Assembly (NCBI GenBank): GCA_022570795.1
Contig: JAKUDP010000003.1
Span: forward strand, 930,001-994,000
Direction: 5' to 3'
Length of the DNA stretch: 64,000 nucleotides
DNA from: Sphaerulina vaccinii
Lineage: Eukaryota; Ascomycota; Dothideomycetes; Mycosphaerellales; Mycosphaerellaceae
In this document: piece by piece, positions 54,976 to 64,000 of the stretch
Position numbering within the stretch: position 1 is the stretch's first letter
Layout: each line of letters starts with the position of its first letter
Program-made: the position numbers and the translations under genes
Notes under the pieces: model-generated
What the model saw: only the letters and a program-made list of their open reading frames with translations
The model's database searches: none
Told to the model about the DNA's origin: nothing

Positions 54976-55746
54976 ATGGACACTTCGCCTTTCATGAAGC
55001 TGTCCGCCGAGATACGCAACCAAATCTATGATTATGCTCTCGACACTCACGGCAAGCAGAAGAAAACAGACATCAGCGGTAACTGGAAGGGAAATACAAG
55101 CCTGCTTCGCGTGTGCAAGCAAATCCGCTTCGAGGCCTCCGGACTCTACTACTCGAACCATGACTTCTACTCACTCGTACCCGCCGGCAACCCCGCAGAC
55201 GGTGTTCACGCGAAATGGTCCATCCTATCCGACTGGATCAATCTTATCGGCCCAAGCAACGCGAGCCTCATCAAGTGCCTCGAGATCGACTACGACTTGA
55301 ACGAGGATCTCGAAGCCTATTATACCAAGTACCCGCGCCGCTTAGGCAACGTAGGACCCGGGAATCGACAACACAGCCTAGCACACTTTGCACCTTTTAC
55401 GGCCGAAATTCTACGAACTCTAGACGATCTGAAGGCTGGAGGCATGAGTCCAGCCGTAGTCACTGGTACGGCCTGTCCCACATTCGTAGGACGTATACTG
55501 AAGATCATCGGTCAAGCGTCACATCCGACTGCACCATTCGTCTCGCGGCTGGCTCTTACGATCGAGATGTGGGTCGACGAGGAAGCTTCACTCGCCGAGT
55601 CACTCGCTTCACAAGACCCTGGAGCTAGGATGCGGAGAACGAGGGCACTACAGAGCGTGCGGCCTAGGGTGAAGGAGGATTGGGAAGCATCGGACCGAGA
55701 TATGTTGCGGAAGAGATTGATCGAGCTGGCAGGTTTAGATTTGTGA
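54976..55746 (+). CDS. 2EXR/F-box-like hypothetical protein
   Basis: 256 residues from the ATG at 54976. The start has the 2EXR-like block FMKLSAEIRNQIYDYALD, followed by LLRVCKQIRFEASGLYYSNH, the standard arrangement in a large expanded family of filamentous-fungal proteins with an F-box-like N-terminus. The rest (SLIKCLEIDYDLNEDLEAYY, FVSRLALTIEMWVDEEASLA) fits the mixed helix/strand body of that family. Its function in fungi is unestablished; ubiquitin-ligase substrate binding is assumed by analogy only. Confidence 0.75.
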   Translation: MDTSPFMKLSAEIRNQIYDYALDTHGKQKKTDISGNWKGNTSLLRVCKQIRFEASGLYYSNHDFYSLVPAGNPADGVHAKWSILSDWINLIGPSNASLIKCLEIDYDLNEDLEAYYTKYPRRLGNVGPGNRQHSLAHFAPFTAEILRTLDDLKAGGMSPAVVTGTACPTFVGRILKIIGQASHPTAPFVSRLALTIEMWVDEEASLAESLASQDPGARMRRTRALQSVRPRVKEDWEASDRDMLRKRLIELAGLDL

Positions 55747-55846
55747 GCTGGATTGAATAGTTACAGGGTGTACTATCTCTGTGGGTGAGCGGGTGGTCAG
55801 GCTCGCGAAGGTGGGGACAGCCTGCGAAGGGCTTTTTGATGCGTAG

Positions 55847-56533
55847 CAGAGATGGGTGTGTGTGATGGATACTATCGAACGACATAGTCGCTTTTGGAAG
55901 CTATGTATTTGACCATCTCTGCACTCCTGCTGATGACTACGATCTCCGGCGTCAGGACAGGTGGGAAATTGCGTTCTTGATACGTATCAGAGATAGCCAA
56001 GTGTGATAGGGTTTATCGAATGACATACCCACTCTCGGAGGTACGATCTCTGACTCCTCTCTGCGCTCCTGCTGATCACTACGCTCTTAGGTGTGGAGAT
56101 ACATCGGAATTGCGTTCTTGGCACATATCAGAGACAGCTGCATGTGATAGTGGCTACCGTTCGACATAGCCGTATCTGAAGGTGTGACATCTCGCTTTTC
56201 TCTGCACTCCTGATGAATACCACGCTCTCTGGTACCAGGACAGGGTGGCATGACTTTCTTGCACACATAACAGAGATAGACACGTGTGATAGAGGCCATC
56301 AAACGACATAACCGTTCTTGGAGCAATGATATCTCACTCTTCTCTCCACTCTTGCTAGTCTCCACACTCCTCGGTGTCAAGACAAGGTTGGAACCACTTT
56401 CTCGAAACATATCAGAGACAACCACATGTGATAGAGGCCAACGCGTTCTTGGAGCTATCATCTCTGACTTTTCTCTGCTCTCTACGCTCTCCAGGTTTGA
56501 GACAGCATGCTCACACTTTTCTTGTCAGGATTT
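55847..56533. repeat. Degenerate tandem repeat, about 141-bp unit
   Basis: Five adjacent units begin at 55847, 55988, 56129, 56271 and 56413 (the last 121 bp), giving periods of 141, 141, 142 and 142. Each opens with CAGAGA and then GTGTGATAG (or close), followed by a CGACATA segment, ATCTC and CTCT-rich parts, a GGTGTC/AGGACA-like block and an end like TTCTTG-CACATAT. Unit-to-unit identity by eye is moderate, so the array is old. A weak partial unit may precede it from about 55770. The region has no gene. Confidence 0.72.
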
Positions 56534-57161
56534 CAGAGTAGGGAGGTGTCTCCTTAGGGTTACTAGGATAAACTACTGGGACGACGATGAGGTGCCTTTT
56601 GCGACTATCTTAAGAAGCTATTCGATGATTTATGTTGGTATATGGATGTTTGAGAAGTTGGAAGGCGATCAAGTAGGTTTGCAGGGCACAATCTGAGAGA
56701 GTCTGAATTAACGATATTTTGGAAATGGTTGATATTTGGAAATGTGCCCACGCAATGGCTTCAGCCTACCCCAATATCCTGACCAGAAAGGACAATGACT
56801 CGCGACGTCTGGATGGAAGCAGTATGGTAGGAGAATGAATGTCAATCCGGAAACTGTTATCCATGTCGTTGTGAAGAGAGCTGAGAGGTCGAGAAAAGCG
56901 TATGAAGCCTGTAGAAACTGTACAGTTCTATCTATAATGCATTATCTCTGAGCTGCAACATACCTTTCACGACTGTCACTGGCCTCACACCTCACCTCAG
57001 CTATCGCTAGCCCTCAGAGATAGAACAACAATCGAAAGTAGCTCCATCTCTGTCCCCGACGGTTATCCCTCGGCCGGTGGTGCTGCATTATTACGACGAA
57101 ACCCCTGAAGCCCCGTCTCCCGCTCCCTCTGCCCGTCCTCATCTGGTGTCCCAAAGGTGCT
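56534..57161. other. Intergenic flank of the repeat array
   Basis: 3' flank of NPY1 and the distal edge of the repeat. A CAGAGTAGGG near 56534 may be the start of a broken sixth unit. No gene is seen. Confidence 0.45.
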
Positions 57162-58466
57162 CTAGATCTTCGCATCTCCTGAAGCGAAGCCATTGGCAAC
57201 GGCTGTCATCAGTTGATTCGCAATGGCTGTCGAAGGAGGGAGTCTGAGATCGCCTTCTTTGTATTCTGGTCCGGCGTCTTCGCCGAGGCCGCTTGTGCCT
57301 ACTCTGAGACTGTGGCGAACTTCTTCAAAGGAGAACCTGGTAATTCGTTAGCATGGAATGCGTGAATCCGTGGAGACATGCATCACTTACCACTTCGCAT
57401 CATGCAATTCTGGATCATTTCCTAGATCAATATTCTCTCCATCGCCAGGAACAGCCTGCCCAATAGCTCCAATCATCAAATTCGCAGGATATGGCCAAGG
57501 CTGCGTTGAGTGGATGATCACGCGTCCAACAATCACACCAGCTTCTTCATACACCTCTCGTCTCACAGCCTCCTCAATACTCTCAGCCGGCTCAGCAAAC
57601 CCTGCCAAAGTAGAATACCAGTAAGGTGGCCATCTCTTCTGTCTCCCCAACAAAATCTTGTCACCTGCGGCATTGATGACTGCCATAATGACAGTAGGAT
57701 CCGTCCTCGGAAAACAGAGATTGCTGATTCCATGACGAGTGACACAAGCTGGTCGTTGAACTTTGTCAGCCTCTGCTGCCTTGTCTGTTGGAGGACAGGT
57801 TCTCTTGAATCCGGCGTTGACTGAGTAAGTCTTATGTCCACAAGCCGCGCAGAAAGGATTTCGTGCATTCCAATCGAGTAGTTGACGCGCTTCAGCATAA
57901 ATGGCAGCGTCTGAAGGCTCGATATCCATGATTCTACCTTTCCCGAACTCAAAGCCGTTCTCGCTCTTTAGCCGATCGATGAGTGTCGTGCAAGCATCTG
58001 CTACACTTTCTCGTGGCGTGACGTCTATGGCGAAGTATGGTGCTCCGGAGTAGAGGTTCTTCGCCTGGTACGATAGTCCATTTGTAGCTTTCTCGTCTAT
58101 GCCCAAGAAGATCATCTGTGGTCTGTATTCATCGCTTCGGTATGCTTCGATCAACTCTTTTTCTGACAGCTCGAATGGGTCTTCTCCAATGATTGGCTTC
58201 ACGTCCTCGTACTTGACATATTGCAGCTTTCCCTTGCCAGCAGCTGTCCCTGGCTGGACAAGAGGTTGTAGTTCGTTGCAGAGGAGGAAGCTCGCAGATT
58301 CGTGTCTTAGAGCCTGTGAGAGAAATTTATGATCTGCGCGCAGGAAGCCTAAGCGATTGAGTGGCGAGCCGGAGAAGTAGTTGGCCACTTCTTTGCCAAA
58401 TTTGCGTGAGAGCATCGAGTCGATGGACGAGTGTGCGGGCTCTGGATTGTCGGGTTGTGGAACCAT
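57162..58466 (-). CDS. NPY1: NADH pyrophosphatase, Nudix hydrolase
   Basis: Exons 58466-57391 and 57336-57162 encode 416 residues. The zinc ribbon uses C206, C209 (FCAACGHK), C224 and C241. The Nudix box is at 289-311 (GFAEPAESIEEAVRREVYEE, then AGV), and TQPWPYPANLM is the SQPWPFPxS-like motif that marks the NADH pyrophosphatase (NudC/Npy1) subfamily. It hydrolyses NADH and related dinucleotides to NMNH and AMP; family members in yeast are peroxisomal. The C-terminus is DAKI, a loose match to the PTS1 pattern, so peroxisomal location is possible but not firm. Confidence 0.93.
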
Positions 58467-59397
58467 TGTTTAGATGAAGTCGAGAGTGTAAGGGTCTATG
58501 AGGTGTTTTCAGTGCTTTTGAAGTAAGTATCTCTGATTTGCGATGTCCAGGAATTGAGCCAACGGAGTAGTGAAGAGGACCGCAGTGTTTACTAATTGAC
58601 AGAGAGCTCTGCTGTTTCTACTGTACCTTATGCTCGGGCAAGAGGCGACTACGGAGGGGCAGCAGCAGTTGCATCATTGTAACGAGTCGGTAGCAGCTTT
58701 ACCGACTAGTTCTACTGTCGACTCGATGGTTTCTTCTCGCCATGCGTGAGAAGAGCATTATATCAAGATCTCGAAGCTCGTGGCATGGTGATTGAGATGA
58801 TTCGACAGAAGGCAAGGTGTTTGAAGAAAGTGTCCATTCAAGTCTCACGGATTCCTCGTGACAGAGACCGCCATGACCAGTCTGCGGTCCATGCACCAGA
58901 CTCCATCACTCCATCTCTTCCGCTTCTGCTCAATCCTAATCACTCATGTATCTTTGCCAGCTCAACTTCTGCCGTTCTAAGCATCATTTCGATGCACCCC
59001 AACGTCCAAGAGAGTCTGACAAGACGACGAACGGCATACTTGTTCCCCTGAGCTGGCCAAGATCGTCGGCATTCCAGGCGTGTGCACTAAGCTACACATC
59101 GTGTGCATCGATCTCATCAAGCGTCACAAGAGTCGAAACGTCCACTCTCGAGATCTCCGAAGAATCCGCAGTTGAAAGTCTCCATTGAAGTCATCATGGC
59201 AGTAGAGCATTCGGATCATAGAGTTTGAATGTCACGAATTCTTAATAGGGCAGGATGATGGTTTCGGTTGCTGACTATAAGTCGATCAGCTTCCAAAGCT
59301 ATGTCAGCACGGGTGAGTGAGAGTGCAGCATATATGACAAGCCTGTAGGAATCAGACTTCAAGAGCTTGATTTCTATCCTGACTACAACCAGCGAAG
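58467..59397. other. Divergent intergenic region
   Basis: 0.9 kb between NPY1 (-) and the methyltransferase (+), expected to hold both promoters. No gene or repeat is apparent. Confidence 0.5.
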
Positions 59398-60301
59398 ATG
59401 TCCTCACAAGAAGAGCGAACCTACCATACCACATCATCAGCCTACTCTTTTCCCCACGAGTGAGCTCAACTACTCCTACTTATATCCACTCCGGCTAACA
59501 GATCACAGTCCCACCGAACATGAACGTCTCGAACTCCAATCCTCCGCCATAGACGCCATGATGCTTGGAACCCGCTACCACGCCCCTCTAACCTCCCCTT
59601 CCAAGATCCTCGAAGTCGGCAGCGGAACAGGCTCCATAACGCGACATCTCGCCAAAACCTACCCTCACGCAAAAGTAATCAGCAATGATCTCTCTCGAAT
59701 ACCAGGAGATCTTCCAAGTAATGTCACTTTCGTACAAGGCGACTTCTCTGTTCTAGCCACAAAACCCGATGTACTCGAGCCTGGTAGTTTTGATTACATC
59801 TTCTCCCGAATGCTAGTCTTCGGGATGTCCAACTTCCCCCGCTACATCTCTCAATGCCACTCCCTTCTAAACTCTGGCGGATATCTCGAACTCCAAGAAA
59901 TCGACGCTTCGACTTGGTGGACCCCACAACAGCAACCAAGATTCGTACCTGAGCCGACTTGGATGACTGAGATGCGTTCCGTCTTCATAAAAAAGGGTCT
60001 AGTAATGGATCTTGCTATTCGCCTAGGTCAGTATGTGAAAGATGCGGGGTTCGTAGATGTAGAAGTTAGGGAGTTTAGATGGATGTTTGGGAACTGGGAT
60101 GGACATCCTGAAACTGAGATGATTAGTAAAGTTGCTACGACTTGGCAGGGAAAGGCGATGTTGGGGGCTTATAAGAGGGTCTGTGGGAAAGGGCAGAGTG
60201 AAGAGGAGATGGAGTGGGTTGAGAAGGATATGATGGAAAAGTTTGGATGGGAGGATGGGAAACATAAGAGGTTCTATGTTGTTGTTGGGAGGAAGCCGTA
60301 G
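59398..60301 (+). CDS. Class I SAM-dependent methyltransferase
   Basis: Exons 59398-59459 and 59509-60301 (49-nt intron with CTAAC branch site) encode 284 residues. Motif I is ILEVGSGTGSITRHLA, followed by the acidic D in NDLSRIP, the motif FDYIFSRMLVFGM and GGYLELQEID. The overall sequence, with WMTEMRSVF and AMLGAYKRV, resembles the LaeA/Tam-type methyltransferase fold common in filamentous fungi. The substrate cannot be told. The first exon supplies MSSQEERTYHTTSS and must be spliced for a full N-terminus; without it the frame would start at 59558 inside the AdoMet domain. Confidence 0.85.
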
Positions 60302-60459
60302 GAGTTCGTTCGTCACGATCTGTGACATTATTGCTGTGACCAGGAAGTAATGGTGGTTGATGCGACTTTCTGCGGGTCGTGGCTGGACTGTAACGATCTC
60401 TCGTATGGCCATTGATATCTGTACACTCTTCCTTCTCTTATCCTGCATCACTCACTCGA

Positions 60460-61420
60460 TCAATTCGTCGCCAACTCCCTCGCCTCAATGGTGTCCACTC
60501 CTCTAAACTCTCCACTCAGAGATAACCCAGGCCCATTCGTACTGCTCAGCACAACCTCATGTATATCCTTTGGAGTCTTATCCGCTATCCCAGCCATATC
60601 TTTCCTCACTTGTTCCACGAATTCTCTGATATTCTTTTGAACCATCTCGGCTGTGAAACCTAGCTGTCCTATGGCGATCCTGACCACGCCTGCTCTTTCG
60701 CGATATTCTGAACCGCCAACCATATCTCTCACTGTACCCGCGACGTCTTTGACGACTGTCCCTAGCTTCGCAGAGGGCATGAGACCTCGAGGACCTAGGA
60801 TACGTGCAATCCCACTCTTTCCCAACTTAGGCAGACTATCTGTATGCGCTATGCATCTGTCGAATTCGATCTTGCCAGCCTTGACGGCTTCGAAGACTTC
60901 TTCCTCGCCTACCATGTGGGCTCCTGCTGCGATCGCGGCTTTCCCTGCTGTAGAGTCCGGAGGCGCTATCACACAGATTCGTAGATCGGTTTTTACTGGA
61001 TGAGGGAGTCGAAGTCTGTTCCGCACAACGGCGCCGTTCTTTGGAGTCTTTAGGCGGAGGTGGAGTTCGTATTTACTACTTGAGGGAGGGCGGCCGACTT
61101 CGCTGGCGAGAAGGTATCTGCAGTCCATCAGTATCAGTATCAGGGTGGAAGTGGTAGTGTCGGAGGAAGACATACCGCATGGCATCCACCAATGAGAATT
61201 GTATCGCATTTCTCAGATCAGGCGTGTCATATGTCGTCTTTGCCTTTTTCCTCTTCTGTGATGCTGGAACATCTTTGCGCTTGTACTTGGCTGCATTGGC
61301 GGATTGGACTGCTGTGCGGATTTGTTGTTGAGCGACGGGGCGTATCGTCGTTGAGCGCGTTTGGGATGTCGCGGCGCGGGAGATCGATGAGAGACACGAG
61401 GGACAGTATCGCGATCCCAT
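60460..61420 (-). CDS. MRPL1: Mitochondrial large-subunit ribosomal protein uL1m
   Basis: Exons 61420-61176 and 61117-60460 encode 300 residues. The first 50 residues are basic and Ser/Thr-rich with no acidic run, suitable as a mitochondrial targeting sequence. The body has the ribosomal L1 domain: PVKTDLRICVIAPPDS, KIEFDRCIAHTDSLPKLGKS and the signature GPRGLMPSAKLGTVVKDV. L1 forms the mobile stalk by the E site. The 58-nt intron falls inside the codon for R82 and its branch site is ACTGAT-like. The gene diverges from COG2, with 166 bp between the two ATGs. Confidence 0.92.
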
Positions 61421-61586
61421 ATTGGCGGTGATTGATATGTTTGTGGTATAGAGGTGGATATGAGTTGAAGATGGAGTTGTGATGTTCAATGCGGCCTGCT
61501 CGGGAGTCTCTTCCAGCGCGAATACAGTACGAGCCACTTTCACATGCTTGATACTCTACTTCACTTACACCCTTCAACATGACAAG
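61421..61586. promoter_or_regulatory. Probable bidirectional promoter (uL1m / COG2)
   Basis: Only 166 bp separate the start codons of the minus-strand uL1m gene and the plus-strand COG2 gene, so both must be driven from this short interval or from inside the other gene. No clear TATA box is seen. Confidence 0.45.
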
Positions 61587-62486
61587 ATGACCAGCATGTC
61601 CCGCTTCCAGATCGGAGCAACACCCACCACCGCCTCAGCAGTTTCCACTCCCTTAGAAGAGTCCGAATACTCCCCCAAGTCCACTCCAGCTCTCCGCTCC
61701 TCCATTGACAACTACTCCGACGACGACATCTCAACCCTTCCCTACCCGACTGAGCTCCCTCGATCAGACTTCTTGAAGAAAGACTTCGATGCGCAGACAT
61801 ATCTCTCCTCGCTCAGAAATCGTCATCAGACTTTAGAAGACTTGCGATCAGACTTACGCTCGAGGAGTCAGTTGTTGAATAAGGAGCTGCTGGATCTGGT
61901 CAATGGGAACTATGAAGAATTTCTGTCACTCGGGGCGGATCTGAAGGGTGGAGAGGAGCAGGTTGAAGGTGTGAGAGTTGGAGTGCTTGGCTTTGGGAGG
62001 GAAGTGCAAGCGATCAAGAGTGGGATCAGTGAGAGGAAGGAGGAGGTGAAGGGGTTGCTGGAGGAGAAGAAGAGGATCAGGAGAGAGGTCGTGGTGGGAC
62101 GATTGTTGTTGGAGGTTGGAGAGCGGGTATCTGAGCTCGAATCAAGTCTCGGGATCAACGCTGATGCTGAAGACGAAGAGGAGCTTGATGAAGACGAGGA
62201 TGATGAAGATAGTGATGGGAACCCACAATTGAGGAGACTGCAGAGACATGCTGAGCAGTTTCTCATGGTGACCAGGTTGATTGAGAGGATTGGACCGGAG
62301 CATCCCTTCCTTGTTGCGCAGAAAGGGAGATTGGACGAGATCAAGAAGACTCTATTACTGGATCTTGCGACTATGTTACGTCAAGCAAAGACGGAGAAGT
62401 CATCGCAAAGCGTACTCGCTGTGATGAAGCTATATTCTGATCTGGGCGCAGAGGCGGACAGTGTGAAGGTGCTAAAGGCTGGTTGA
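61587..62486 (+). CDS. COG2: COG complex subunit 2
   Basis: 299 residues, single exon, ATG in the context CAAGATGA. The N-terminal block ELPRSDFLKKDFDAQTYLSS, then RNRHQTLEDLRSDLRSRSQL and LVNGNYEEFLSLGADL matches the COG2 N-terminal domain, a coiled-coil bundle in lobe A of the conserved oligomeric Golgi complex, a tether for retrograde vesicles in the Golgi. Fungal COG2 is shorter than the animal protein, as here. A Glu/Asp-rich spacer (about residues 190-210) is unusual in its density. The tail (SVLAVMKLYSDLGAEADSV) is helical. Confidence 0.88.
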   Translation: MTSMSRFQIGATPTTASAVSTPLEESEYSPKSTPALRSSIDNYSDDDISTLPYPTELPRSDFLKKDFDAQTYLSSLRNRHQTLEDLRSDLRSRSQLLNKELLDLVNGNYEEFLSLGADLKGGEEQVEGVRVGVLGFGREVQAIKSGISERKEEVKGLLEEKKRIRREVVVGRLLLEVGERVSELESSLGINADAEDEEELDEDEDDEDSDGNPQLRRLQRHAEQFLMVTRLIERIGPEHPFLVAQKGRLDEIKKTLLLDLATMLRQAKTEKSSQSVLAVMKLYSDLGAEADSVKVLKAG

Positions 62487-63139
62487 AGTGGCGACCTCAA
62501 GATTACATGAATTAGACGAATAGACGACTTGCCATGATGCAACGAGTCCCAAGCCACAAGACGTACACACATAAGGAACGATGAGTAGCGCACGGTGTAT
62601 GGTCTTCTACTGGAAGGTTGAGCTACTCGATAGCTCTTCCCGCAAGATGCCTATCGTGGTGTGTTCAGGACCCATCACGCATGTTACGAAGACTTGAGAG
62701 ACATTCAATGCATCAAGGGCAATAGCAGAGACAGAAGCAGTACAACGAGCCCTTGACTGCGGCTTTGTGGATGTTGAGGCTGTGAAGAGCAGGAGCTCGA
62801 GAAGTGCGACACGTCCAACAGAGGTTGTCTCATGGTTCTCATGCTGGTCTTGGGTATGCTCGTGATCCGGGATTTCATGTGCTTCACCGAATGCTGCATG
62901 TCTTGGTTCGCGTCGCTCGCTCAGGTGTCAAGTTCTGGCGTTACTTCCTCGCAGACGACCACATAAGCGTAGCTGATCTTCTCGGTACACTCGCCATATC
63001 ACAGCTTCTCACGACAAAACTTACAACCGAACATACGCCCTACAGTAAGCGAGCATACTCCACAAGATCGCATACTCCCTCATCTTGTCCTCTACAAGAT
63101 CGCATACTCCCTCATCTTGTCCTCTACAAGATCAGAAAG
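62487..63139. other. Intergenic, upstream of the GTPase
   Basis: 3' flank of COG2 and promoter of the AIG1-like gene, containing the 32-bp tandem repeat at 63062-63132. No gene is seen in the middle part. Confidence 0.5.
63062..63132. repeat. 32-bp tandem duplication with inverted repeat
   Basis: The unit starting ACAAGATCGC at 63062 is repeated perfectly at 63094, with a third partial copy from 63126. Each unit contains ACAAGAT and its exact complement ATCTTGT, 13 nt apart, so a small hairpin can form. The array ends 7 nt before the ATG at 63140 and so probably lies in the 5' leader. Confidence 0.8.
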
Positions 63140-64000
63140 ATGCAGCATAACGAGGACGAAGCGCAGACCAAGACTGCCGTTCGCAACTCTCTCTACTACC
63201 AAGGCGCGCCGGGTGCCTTCCCACTTGACCAGGACCCTGGTATTGCTTCCCTGGCCGTCGATGACAACGCTTCGCCACTCGCACCAGACTCTCCCACGAC
63301 TGCCGACATCAATGTTCCCTTACTGCAACTCGGCGGCTTGCCGGAGCTCAACATCCTCGTTCTTGGCGAAACTGGCGTTGGCAAGTCGACTTTCATCAAT
63401 GCTTTCGTGAACTACGTCAGCTTCGACTCTCTCGACGACGCCATGACAGATGGTGATCTGCAATGTGTCATACCCAGCTCCTTCACGTGGCAAAGCCTCG
63501 AAGGCGATGACTACGTCGCCAAGCACATCAACGTTCTACCCAACACTGAGGGTCCCAGCGATCAACAAGCTCTTGTCGACGAGAAAGACGGCACGACTGG
63601 CCAGTCCGCCACTCAAGCTACTAAGACCTACACTATCCAGGTCGGCGCCTCACGGATCAACCTGATCGACACTCCAGGTATCGGCGACACACGTGGAAGT
63701 GGTCAAAACAAGAAGAACATGGATGGCATCTTGGCTAAGCTTCGAACTTTCAAGGGACTCCACGGCATTCTTATTCTACTCAAGCCTAAAAATGCGCGAC
63801 TTACTGTTATGTTCAAGTTCTGCCTCAAGGAGCTCCTCAGTCACCTTCATCGTGACGCAGCCAAGAACATTGTATTCGGCTTCACCAATGCCCGCAACAC
63901 CTCATTCCGTCCGGGCAAGACCTACAGCACTCTCAAGAGCATGCTCGAGGACGACAAGTCTGTTGGCATCCAGATAGGCCGTGCCATCACATACTGCTTC
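63140..64000 (+). CDS. AIG1-like P-loop GTPase (3' partial)
   Basis: Frame open from the ATG at 63140 to the window edge (287 codons), so the C-terminus is missing. The G domain shows the P-loop GETGVGKSTF (G76-S83 region) and the G3 motif DTPGIGDTRG, with FGFTNARNTSF following where a G4 motif is expected. Septin-like and AIG1/GIMAP-like P-loop GTPases share this layout; the NILVLGETGVGKSTFINAF sequence favours the AIG1-like group. These proteins bind GTP and often assemble on membranes; function in fungi is poorly known. The 65 residues before the G domain are polar and Asp/Pro-rich. Confidence 0.82.
   Translation, partial: MQHNEDEAQTKTAVRNSLYYQGAPGAFPLDQDPGIASLAVDDNASPLAPDSPTTADINVPLLQLGGLPELNILVLGETGVGKSTFINAFVNYVSFDSLDDAMTDGDLQCVIPSSFTWQSLEGDDYVAKHINVLPNTEGPSDQQALVDEKDGTTGQSATQATKTYTIQVGASRINLIDTPGIGDTRGSGQNKKNMDGILAKLRTFKGLHGILILLKPKNARLTVMFKFCLKELLSHLHRDAAKNIVFGFTNARNTSFRPGKTYSTLKSMLEDDKSVGIQIGRAITYCF

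Noticed and set aside
1..64000. Transposons, CRISPR arrays and telomeric repeats
   Set aside because: Looked for terminal repeats, transposase or reverse-transcriptase motifs and spaced palindromes; none found.

Overview
The window reads as gene-dense nuclear DNA of a filamentous ascomycete (Pezizomycotina), most likely a dothideomycete near the Mycosphaerellaceae. The grounds are: short GT-AG introns of about 42-99 nt, many with CTRAY branch sites; genes about 1-2 kb apart on both strands; a HET-domain gene, a PTH11-type receptor and a STE3 receptor; and short F-box/2EXR-like proteins of the kind common in that group. No transposon, AT-rich RIP tract, CRISPR array, tRNA or rRNA was recognised. 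Exon coordinates come from reading splice sites by eye.

Region by region: 1-5226 is the 3' half of TRA1, open at the left edge. A dual-specificity phosphatase, an alpha/beta hydrolase, the STE3 pheromone receptor and a possible membrane protein follow (5.5-10.1 kb). Next come a family 4 glycosyltransferase, an F-box-like protein, a small basic protein, a HET-domain gene and a PTH11-like receptor (11.2-18.9 kb). The stretch 19.6-26.4 kb holds a small Ser-rich protein, a long gene-poor tract, a coiled-coil protein with a possible N-myristoylation signal, and GET4.

The part most worth attention is 26.9-31.6 kb. It holds three tandem paralogous small multi-pass membrane protein genes, a possible truncated fourth copy, a five-exon Gly/Ser-rich membrane protein and another small multi-pass protein. 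The three tandem copies share one intron position and a C-terminal acidic dileucine-type motif. A 17-base element containing a CCAAT box occurs identically before two unrelated genes of this island, and a shorter version precedes a third. It looks like a lineage-specific, possibly co-regulated membrane-protein locus of unknown function.

At 31.8-37.0 kb a Rieske oxygenase lies beside a dimethylglycine oxidase-like flavoprotein ending in AKL (PTS1), which suggests glycine betaine or choline demethylation with the second step in peroxisomes. The remainder is mostly housekeeping: a Spo12-like protein, a DDT/WHIM-type chromatin protein, ribosomal protein uL2, a BAR protein, SKP1, SMP3, three unknown proteins, a 2EXR-like protein, NPY1, a methyltransferase, mitochondrial uL1, COG2 and the start of an AIG1-like GTPase cut by the right edge. 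A degenerate tandem repeat with a period of about 141 bp fills 55.8-56.5 kb.
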